Notes under the pieces: generated by a model | What the model saw: only the letters and a program-made list of their open reading frames with translations | What the model was told of the DNA's origin: nothing | The model's database searches: none | In this document: positions 1 to 4,601 of the stretch, one piece after another | Layout of the letters: each line of letters starts with the position of its first letter | Position numbering within the stretch: position 1 is the first letter of the stretch | Made by a program: the position numbers and the translations under genes | DNA from: Bryobacteraceae bacterium | GTDB lineage: Bacteria > Acidobacteriota > Terriglobia > Bryobacterales > Bryobacteraceae | Reading direction: 5' to 3' | Length of the DNA: 5,119 bases | Assembly (NCBI GenBank): GCA_947456995.1 | Contig: CANGVB010000335.1 | Span: 1 to 5,119 of the forward strand

Positions 1-480
1 CTTTACCTGATCCCAGCCCGAAAAGAAATTCCCTTTACCCGACCCCAAAAACGGCCGCTCTCGTGTCCCAGCCAGCTTCAAAACATAGGTAACGACAAAC
101 GCGTGCACCGCCGCCTCCCCACTTGCCAAACCCACTCTGCGCAACTTCGTATCTTTCCCAATCGCACCAGCCGCGAAGATCCCTCCGCTAATCGCAAGCA
201 ATCCGTAAGAGCCACCAACCCGAGAAAATCTCCGTCCAAAATCCAGTTGTCCCTTGGAGCGCGGCAATCCTTCTGCGATTTCTCGATCCACCGCAATCAA
301 CCCCGCTGTCCCCGCTCCAGCCAACACCAGCCAGCCCACTTGCTTCTTGTCCATCCGCAATGGCGAAGTCCAGATCGCCTTCTCGCGGGCAAAGAAACCT
401 CTAGCGGTCTCACCTGCCGTTTGGGCGGGCAACTTCAGCCCAAACGAACTAAGCAGCAATGCAATAACCAAAAATTTCAC
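1..480 (-). CDS. PAP2-family phosphatase with signal peptide, 3' end cut by window edge
   Basis: The reading frame runs from a GTG at 480-478 off the left edge, giving 160 visible residues. Residues 1-20 look like a Sec signal peptide (hydrophobic stretch FLVIALLL, possible cleavage near LPAQ-TAG). Hydrophobic segments follow at about 48-64, 91-107 and 117-134. They lead into KLAGTRERPF, where K135 and R142-P143 match the KX6RP first catalytic motif of PAP2 (type 2 phosphatidic acid phosphatase) enzymes. The second (PSGH) and third (SRxxxGxH) motifs would lie beyond the edge. The family removes phosphate from membrane lipids such as phosphatidate, undecaprenyl diphosphate or lipid A; the substrate here is unknown. 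The GTG start is supported by AAGGTG at 491-486 and by the lack of any usable upstream ATG (the ATG at 482-480 runs straight into TGA). It is the last visible gene of the kinase-transporter operon, 4 bases after the transporter stop. An overlapping minus-strand frame at 78-296 is a shadow. Confidence 0.82.
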   Translation of the reverse strand, partial: MKFLVIALLLSSFGLKLPAQTAGETARGFFAREKAIWTSPLRMDKKQVGWLVLAGAGTAGLIAVDREIAEGLPRSKGQLDFGRRFSRVGGSYGLLAISGGIFAAGAIGKDTKLRRVGLASGEAAVHAFVVTYVLKLAGTRERPFLGSGKGNFFSGWDQVK

Positions 481-484
481 ATAT

Positions 485-491
485 TCACCTT
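485..491 (-). promoter_or_regulatory. Ribosome binding site for the PAP2 gene, overlapping the MFS stop codon
   Basis: On the minus strand AAGGTGA (491-485) lies 4-5 bases before the GTG at 480-478, and its last three bases are the TGA stop of the transporter. A ribosome finishing the transporter therefore covers the next start region, which suggests translational coupling. The site decides in favour of GTG 480 over the internal ATG at residue 43. Confidence 0.6.
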
Positions 492-1642
492 ATCGTCTTC
501 CGTGGCAACCCCGCCAGCGTAAGCCGCCCCAACAGCACACACCCAAACGTAAACACCAGCGGCACCGTATAGCTCCCATATACCCCCCACATCAATGACA
601 CCAGATAGGGGAACCATGTCTGCCCCACCGTATTCACAGGCATGGCCCAGGCCATCACTCGCCCCATCCCGCGGCTTCCAAACTGATCTGCCGCCAGCAA
701 CGGCACCATCAACGAGTCCGCGCTCATCCCCAATCCAAACACCACAGCAAATACATAAGGCATCCCCTCTCTGTCCACAATAAACAAGAGCGGCATCGCC
801 CCGGCCATCAATAGAAACGCGACGCTGATGACATGCCGTTTCGGGTAGCGATCTGCCGTCCAGGCAAAGGCAAATCGCCCGCACGATCCCACTGCCAGCA
901 TCAACATCAGCATCCAGCCAAACACTGCATCGAGGCGCGCCTGCTCTACATAACCTGCCTCCTTCAAGATCAACTTCAAATGCTGACTCACCCCCGCCAC
1001 GCCGCTAATTGCCAGCGTGCTCCCTACGATCAACAGCCAAAACGAACGGTTCCCCAACAACCCCGTCCCTCCCTCCACGACAACACGCTCTGCCGCCGGC
1101 ACGCTGGGCAAGCCAAACCATGCCACCGGCGATGCCAGCATCGTCAACAACCCGATCCCGATCAGCGCCCCGCGAAACCCAAACTCCGCCGTCAAAGGCC
1201 GAGCCACCAGCGCCACCGAAATCGCACCAAACAAACTGATCCCGAAGTAGGCCACCGCCAGCCCGGTCCCCCGGTTCTCTGTGAATACCTGCGTCAGTAG
1301 AATCTGATGTGTCAGCGGCCCAGCGAAAATCCATCCCGCCATGTACACCGTCCACAGGCCGTAATAAGCCCACAAGCTGCCATCCATAAAGCCAAACCCG
1401 GCAAGCCCCATCCCACAAACCAGAGCCCCGCCCACAATACAGCCACGCGGTGGCAACCGCTTCACCACCAGTGGCCCCAGCACCAGCGTCACCAGCGTCC
1501 CAATCGGCAAGCCCAGCAAAGCCTCCGGCCGCCCCCATCCAAAGGCCTGCTCAAAGTAATCGTAGAAGAACGGCATTCCAAAGTACGGAATCCCCACCAC
1601 CAGCCCCAGAATCAACCCGGAACATATCGCTGCTCCCCACAT
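485..1642 (-). CDS. Major facilitator superfamily (MFS) transporter
   Basis: A 385-residue, strongly hydrophobic protein of normal MFS length, consistent with about 12 membrane helices in two halves joined by a short loop near residues 178-200. Helix 1 covers about residues 4-26. The loop after helix 2 (GPLVVKRLPPRG, 56-67) is a degenerate form of MFS motif A, and its second-half counterpart TADRYPKRH (262-270) is better kept. FTENRGTGLAVAYFG (120-134) resembles the F-x3-RG-x-(A/G)-x-G(I/V)a signature of helix 4-5 in monocarboxylate-porter or oxalate/formate-antiporter-like MFS proteins, hinting at a carboxylate or sugar-acid substrate; this is weak. The ATG start (1642-1640) overlaps the kinase TGA by one base; GAGG at 1656-1653 may serve as ribosome binding site with a longish spacer, and an in-frame TGA at 1657-1655 rules out a much longer form. 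It sits between kinase and phosphatase genes in a tight operon. Confidence 0.87.
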   Translation of the reverse strand: MWGAAICSGLILGLVVGIPYFGMPFFYDYFEQAFGWGRPEALLGLPIGTLVTLVLGPLVVKRLPPRGCIVGGALVCGMGLAGFGFMDGSLWAYYGLWTVYMAGWIFAGPLTHQILLTQVFTENRGTGLAVAYFGISLFGAISVALVARPLTAEFGFRGALIGIGLLTMLASPVAWFGLPSVPAAERVVVEGGTGLLGNRSFWLLIVGSTLAISGVAGVSQHLKLILKEAGYVEQARLDAVFGWMLMLMLAVGSCGRFAFAWTADRYPKRHVISVAFLLMAGAMPLLFIVDREGMPYVFAVVFGLGMSADSLMVPLLAADQFGSRGMGRVMAWAMPVNTVGQTWFPYLVSLMWGVYGSYTVPLVFTFGCVLLGRLTLAGLPRKTIR

Positions 1643-2460
1643 CAGCGAGTAGCCTCAATCATTGCCCCTCGTGCTACAACCAATTGCGGATCATCAACCA
1701 CTTCGATCTGGCACGAGGCCAGCATTTCTGGCACCGCCAACCGCCCCACCGTAGCCATTGCCGCCTCCAGATAGCCTCGATACCCAAGAGTCCCGCCATA
1801 GAGCCCAATCTTTTCCGGATGCACGAGATTCACCAGCGTCGTCAGCGCCACCCCGAATACCTCACCCGCCTCTCTCACCGCCTCCACGACAACACGATCT
1901 CCACTCGCAAGCCCCGCCGCAATCTCCCCCGGCTGCATTCCCAGCTTGCGCAGCAATGCGTAACCTGCCGCATGATCATCCAGCTTTCCATTCATCCCAA
2001 ACGGCACATAACCGAGTTCTCCGGCAAAGGGCCGAAAACGACGCAACCTCACACCGCCCACCTGCAATGCCGCCGCAATCGCCGTTCCTGCCCCCACTGC
2101 CGCAACAGTTGCCTCCGCAGGCATTCCGTCGGCGACCGCAACCAGCGCCGCATCTCCATCATTCAACACCGCTCGAGGCACGATGCCAACTCCATCACGA
2201 ACCGGATTCCAGCCCGCCAACCTTGGCAAAACATCACAAGCAATCACGGTTGAATCGCTGTCCACCAGCCCAGGGACGGCCATGCCTGCAACCAGATCCC
2301 CAGAGCCCAGTTCCTGCATTACTAAATTCAAATTCTCAGCCAACTGGTAAGGTCCAAACTCAAGGCCGGTAGCAAAGCGCCAACTCTTCACCCCAGTAGA
2401 ACTCCAAGCAACAACCAACATCTTGGTTCCGCCAAGATCAATGCCAATTTTTTGAGTCAC
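1642..2460 (-). CDS. ROK-family sugar kinase, atypical (no zinc-cysteine motif)
   Basis: The product has 272 residues if translated from GTG 2460-2458. It shows the sugar-kinase/Hsp70 actin fold of ROK proteins: phosphate-1 loop GIDLGGTKM (6-14), GMAVPGLVD (59-67), NDGDAA (100-105) with D101 as the probable catalytic base, phosphate-2 region GAGTAIAAAL (123-132), and HPEKIGLYGG (214-223), a variant of the NPxxIxxGG segment. It carries no N-terminal helix-turn-helix, so it is a kinase-type rather than repressor-type ROK. The GEIGH plus CxCGxxGCxE zinc-binding block of standard ROK kinases is replaced by GELGYVPFGMNGKLDDHAAG (147-166), with no cysteine there. Family members phosphorylate glucose, fructose, ManNAc, GlcNAc or allose; the substrate is not evident. 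The frame stays open upstream to 2628, but that part is antisense to the SMP-30 gene and does not resemble ROK proteins. The GTG places DxGGT at the usual distance from the N-terminus. It is the first gene of the operon. Confidence 0.85.
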   Translation of the reverse strand: MTQKIGIDLGGTKMLVVAWSSTGVKSWRFATGLEFGPYQLAENLNLVMQELGSGDLVAGMAVPGLVDSDSTVIACDVLPRLAGWNPVRDGVGIVPRAVLNDGDAALVAVADGMPAEATVAAVGAGTAIAAALQVGGVRLRRFRPFAGELGYVPFGMNGKLDDHAAGYALLRKLGMQPGEIAAGLASGDRVVVEAVREAGEVFGVALTTLVNLVHPEKIGLYGGTLGYRGYLEAAMATVGRLAVPEMLASCQIEVVDDPQLVVARGAMIEATR

Positions 2461-2461
2461 C

Positions 2462-2490
2462 TCACCATTTTCATGCAAACTTGATGGTGA
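2462..2490. promoter_or_regulatory. Perfect 7-bp inverted repeat in the divergent intergenic region, candidate operator
   Basis: TCACCAT (2462-2468) and ATGGTGA (2484-2490) are exact reverse complements separated by 15 bases. The half-site centres are 22 bases apart, close to two helical turns, which suits a dimeric regulator bound to one face of DNA. The repeat occupies most of the 42-base gap between the divergent kinase and SMP-30 starts and overlaps the candidate promoter elements on both strands. A single 7-base pair could arise by chance, and no regulator gene is visible nearby. Confidence 0.35.
2467..2472 (-). promoter_or_regulatory. Possible -10 element for the kinase-MFS-PAP2 operon
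   Basis: On the minus strand GAAAAT (2472-2467) matches TATAAT at four of six positions, including the key A2 and T6. It lies six bases before GTG 2460, which would put the transcription start on the start codon itself. No good -35 hexamer is seen at 16-18 bases upstream (TCGTAT at a 17-base spacing), so the call is weak. No Shine-Dalgarno sequence stands at a normal distance from the GTG, since GGTGAG directly abuts it, which agrees with leaderless initiation. Confidence 0.22.
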
Positions 2491-2496
2491 TACGAT
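2468..2496 (+). promoter_or_regulatory. Candidate promoter of the SMP-30 gene, with extended -10
   Basis: TTTTCA (2468-2473, four of six matches to TTGACA) is followed after exactly 17 bases by TACGAT (2491-2496, four of six matches to TATAAT). The preceding TGA gives the extended -10 form TGnTACGAT. The predicted transcription start would be at about 2503, the first base of the GTG start codon, implying a leaderless transcript. The right arm of the inverted repeat (2484-2490) falls between the two hexamers, so a bound protein would block polymerase. Confidence 0.35.
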
Positions 2497-2502
2497 TCCA
2501 GC

Positions 2503-3384
2503 GTGTTCACCGCTACACTTGCACTGCTCGCCGCCCTCGCTGCTGACCTCGAAATCAAAGACCCGAAAGCCGCCGCCAAACTCTTCCCCAAAGACGCCAA
2601 GGTCGAGCGTCTCGCCACCGGCATGCAATTCATCGAAGGCCCCATCTGGGTTGCCAAAGACAATCGCCTCATCTTCAGCGACATCCCGGCGAGCGAACTC
2701 AAACAGTGGACTCGCGCCAAAGGCGTCGAAGCCTTCCGCAAGCCCACCAACAACACCAACGGCAACACGCTAGACCGTCAGGGCAATCTGCTCAGCGCAG
2801 AACACACCGCCCACCGTATCTCTCGCACTCTACCGAACGGCACCATCGAAACCGTTGTCGAGCAGTTCGAAGGCAAAGACCTCAACTCCCCTAACGACGT
2901 CGTCGTGCGTAAAGACAATTCCATCTGGTTCACCGACCCCGATTACGGCCTCGGCACTCGCAAGAAGGTCCAGGCCGGCAACTACGTCTATCGCTTTGAC
3001 CCTAAGACCAAAGAACTCACCCCGGTAGTCAAAGACTTCGACAAGCCCAACGGCCTCTGCTTCTCCAAAGACGAAAAGAAGCTCTACGTTGCAGACTCCG
3101 GCAAGCCCCGTCACATCAGAGTCTTCACCGTCTCATCCGACGGCAAGTCTCTCACGGATGGCAAAGTCTTTGCCACAATCGACAAGGGCGGCCCAGACGG
3201 CATCCGTTGCGATAAAGCCGGCAACGTCTGGTCCAGCACTGGCGACGGTGCTCAGGTCTTCGATAAAGAGGGCCACCTCATCGCCAGAATTCTCTTGCCC
3301 GAAGCCGGTGCCAACGTAGAGCTCGGCAACGGCATGCTCTTCATCACAGCCCGTACCTCGCTCTACGCCATCCCGGTCCGTTAA
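2503..3384 (+). CDS. SMP-30/gluconolactonase-like sugar lactone hydrolase, probably exported
   Basis: A 293-residue six-bladed beta-propeller protein of the SMP-30/gluconolactonase/LRE family, full length for the family. Visible family motifs, in order: EGPIW (45-49), TNGNTLD (85-91), SAEH (98-101), LNSPNDVVV (127-135), WFTDPDYGL (142-150), DKPNGLCFS (180-188), YVADSG (195-200) and GGPDGIRCD (229-237). By homology E45, N183 and D232 should bind the catalytic divalent metal, and the N128/N131 region should contact substrate. The family hydrolyses sugar lactones such as glucono-1,5-lactone to the acids; the actual substrate is unproven. The N-terminus (residues 2-14, rich in A and L, ending ALAA-D) resembles a signal peptide but has no basic residue before the hydrophobic stretch. 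The GTG start is forced: a stop lies at 2488-2490 and no other start codon follows it. The only upstream purine run, GGTGA at 2486-2490, is 12 bases away. It is divergent from the kinase operon and convergent with the next gene. Confidence 0.86.
   Translation: MFTATLALLAALAADLEIKDPKAAAKLFPKDAKVERLATGMQFIEGPIWVAKDNRLIFSDIPASELKQWTRAKGVEAFRKPTNNTNGNTLDRQGNLLSAEHTAHRISRTLPNGTIETVVEQFEGKDLNSPNDVVVRKDNSIWFTDPDYGLGTRKKVQAGNYVYRFDPKTKELTPVVKDFDKPNGLCFSKDEKKLYVADSGKPRHIRVFTVSSDGKSLTDGKVFATIDKGGPDGIRCDKAGNVWSSTGDGAQVFDKEGHLIARILLPEAGANVELGNGMLFITARTSLYAIPVR
3381..3384. other. Interlocked stop codons of two convergent genes (TTAA)
   Basis: The plus-strand SMP-30 gene ends with TAA at 3382-3384, and the minus-strand secreted-protein gene ends with TAA at 3383-3381. 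The two coding regions overlap tail to tail by four bases within a palindromic TTAA. There is no intergenic space for a conventional terminator. Confidence 0.85.
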
Positions 3385-3941
3385 AACGTCTTGCGAGGCA
3401 GCGTATCGATAGCCGGCAGAACAGCCTTCTCAAGCGCCATGCCGATCTCGGCAGACCGCTCATGCAAGAACGCCTTCGCCTTGGCCGACGGGTCTTTGGG
3501 ATCGTGAATCCGCTCGCCATAGATCACAACATAGGCATTCTTGGCACCCAGCGCCACCTTCACAAAATTCAATTCGATGCGATGCTCTGCCTGCTGCGCA
3601 AATGCCACCACCATGTAGTTATAGGGATTCTGTTGTGTGCCCATCGTCCGGGCCATCAACACGTTTCCGCCGTTGGCCTTGTAGTGATCCATCACGCCTT
3701 GGGCGAGACGGTCCAGATCCTGCCGTGTTTTGGCATCGGGCCGGTCGAGGATCGTCAACAGGTTGGTCCAGTTGCCAACCGTCTCTTTCCCGCTCGTAAA
3801 CTCCCACATCGGCGCGGCCTTCTGATTGAAAGAGGCAAGCCCATAGCTACGCCCCAAAAAAGAAACTGGCTCAACAGCAGTCATAACGGATACCCCACTC
3901 ACTATTGCTAAAGTCAGGACGAATAATCGATTGCGATTCAT
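3381..3941 (-). CDS. Secreted protein of unknown function
   Basis: I do not recognise a named family for this 186-residue protein. Residues 1-22 form a typical Sec signal peptide: basic n-region MNRNR, hydrophobic LFVLTLAIVSGVSVM, possible cleavage after MTA. The mature part begins near VEPVSF. The segment WEFTSGKETVGNWTNLLTI (46-64) has the look of a conserved motif seen in small secreted hypothetical proteins. It is followed by a helical stretch (about 70-88), a strand-rich core with NYMVVAF, RIELNFVKVALG and AYVVIYGERI (108-145), and a charged C-terminal helix (about 149-173). No cysteines are present. The ATG is well supported by AGGAA at 3951-3947 with a 5-base spacer. The stop TAA (3383-3381) interlocks with the SMP-30 stop. 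The gene follows the lipocalin-like gene by 52 bases on the same strand. Unlike its neighbours, its DNA has nearly equal C and G on the plus strand. Confidence 0.75.
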   Translation of the reverse strand: MNRNRLFVLTLAIVSGVSVMTAVEPVSFLGRSYGLASFNQKAAPMWEFTSGKETVGNWTNLLTILDRPDAKTRQDLDRLAQGVMDHYKANGGNVLMARTMGTQQNPYNYMVVAFAQQAEHRIELNFVKVALGAKNAYVVIYGERIHDPKDPSAKAKAFLHERSAEIGMALEKAVLPAIDTLPRKTF

Positions 3942-3993
3942 ATTGGTTCCTGACTGATGAGCGATGCTACGACGCCATTTCGATCATGCGATC
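3942..3993 (-). other. 52-base gap between the two secreted-protein genes
   Basis: The gap holds the AGGAA ribosome binding site of the downstream gene (3951-3947). I see no clear hairpin with a T-run, so no terminator separates the genes. TAGCAT on the minus strand loosely resembles a -10 box but has no good -35 partner. Co-transcription from upstream is plausible but not shown. Confidence 0.4.
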
Positions 3994-4566
3994 TCAAAAG
4001 CGTACAAACTGATGGTCATCCCCGCCTGATACCCTAATCGTGAGAGACCCATCCGCCCCCGCCACAACCCGGCGCGAAGGCAGCGCAGGCAATGTTAGTG
4101 TCCATGGCCCCGCACCTCCCTGATACCTCCCCATTGTTGTCTTCAAATACAAAACCGTGAGCGACCGGCCGCCAGCCCGAAACAACATCGTCACCGGAAT
4201 TTGCCTGCCTGCCATAAACCGGTGGCCCGCCCACTCCCCCAGCAGCGGTTGCGCCGCATCCACCACTTCACCCTTCCGCGAATAGTCTTCGATCGCATTC
4301 TGCCCGAAGTTCAACTGCAGCCGCCCATCGGTGTGCCAGCCAATCCCCACCCGCTGTCCCCCAACAGTCAACACTTGCCCTTCCAGGCTGTATTCCAAGT
4401 CAACCAGTGCCGCTGAGCTGTAAGCCACACTACCGTTAGCCCTAAAATCATAAACCGCCCCAATCCCACCCTTGGTCGTTGTGACAGACCTCCACCGGCC
4501 CACAATCGGCGAAGCCCCACTCAGAAATGAAGGAATAGCCAGTAGCATCAGTCCGCGTCTGTTCAT
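3994..4566 (-). CDS. Secreted protein with two lipocalin-like repeats, function unknown
   Basis: A 190-residue protein with a short signal peptide (MNRRGLMLLAIPSFLSGAS; basic n-region NRR, cleavage probably near residues 16-19). The mature part is an internal duplication. Repeat 1 (about 20-99) and repeat 2 (about 107-190) each begin with a GxW motif (IVGRW at 21-25, LLGEW at 108-112). Each then has FRAxG (41-45 and 129-133), a strand ending in DGxL (80-83 and 172-175), and a closing aromatic-x-R (Y95-S-R97, F187-V-R189). Starting with GxW and continuing as antiparallel strands is typical of lipocalin-like or small beta-barrel domains that bind hydrophobic ligands; no ligand can be inferred. 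The ATG at 4566-4564 is the only start after an in-frame TAG at 4575-4573. The G-rich AGGGGG (4574-4569) sits just 2 bases upstream, unusually close, so the internal ATG at residue 7 is a possible alternative. It lies 35 bases after the SNF2 gene on the same strand. Confidence 0.72.
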   Translation of the reverse strand: MNRRGLMLLAIPSFLSGASPIVGRWRSVTTTKGGIGAVYDFRANGSVAYSSAALVDLEYSLEGQVLTVGGQRVGIGWHTDGRLQLNFGQNAIEDYSRKGEVVDAAQPLLGEWAGHRFMAGRQIPVTMLFRAGGRSLTVLYLKTTMGRYQGGAGPWTLTLPALPSRRVVAGADGSLTIRVSGGDDHQFVRF

Positions 4567-4601
4567 GTCCCCCTAATCGGCGCCAGCCTCACGAACCTTT
4601 A
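4567..4601 (-). other. 35-base gap between the SNF2 gene and the lipocalin-like gene
   Basis: The gap contains only the G-rich AGGGGG before the next ATG and a GGCGCC palindrome. It has no convincing terminator hairpin, which is compatible with read-through transcription from the SNF2 gene. Confidence 0.35.

Noticed and set aside
1..46. Imperfect direct repeat CTTTACCtGAtCCC (1-14) and CTTTACCcGAcCCC (33-46)
   Set aside because: Twelve of 14 bases match, but it lies inside the PAP2 coding frame at a 32-base offset (different codon phases), with only two copies in C-rich sequence. It is most likely chance.
1005..1538. A 177-codon minus-strand frame inside the transporter gene, and a similar 135-codon one at 477-884
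   Set aside because: Both are out of frame with the transporter and rich in G, A and D without any family motif. The transporter frame has clear MFS character throughout.
1450..2253. A 267-codon open frame on the plus strand across the kinase and transporter genes
   Set aside because: It is antisense to two well-supported genes and its product is a low-complexity mix of P, S, R, Q and H, as expected from reading C-rich DNA. Other plus-strand frames at 103-598, 833-1300, 1307-1774 and 1758-2372 are shadows for the same reason.
2461..2628. N-terminal extension of the ROK kinase from an ATG at 2628
   Set aside because: The extra 56 residues are antisense to the start of the SMP-30 gene, are G/E/F-rich without ROK similarity, and would put the DxGGT loop far too deep. 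GTG 2460 gives the normal N-terminus.
3462..3911. A 149-codon plus-strand frame opposite the unknown secreted gene
   Set aside because: The minus-strand frame has a signal peptide, a well-placed ribosome binding site and balanced residue use. The plus-strand frame has none of these.
3980..3993. CGATC..GCGATC repeat between the two secreted-protein genes as a possible terminator or regulator site
   Set aside because: It is a short direct repeat containing GATC, with no stable stem-loop and no T-run, so it supports neither a terminator nor an operator.
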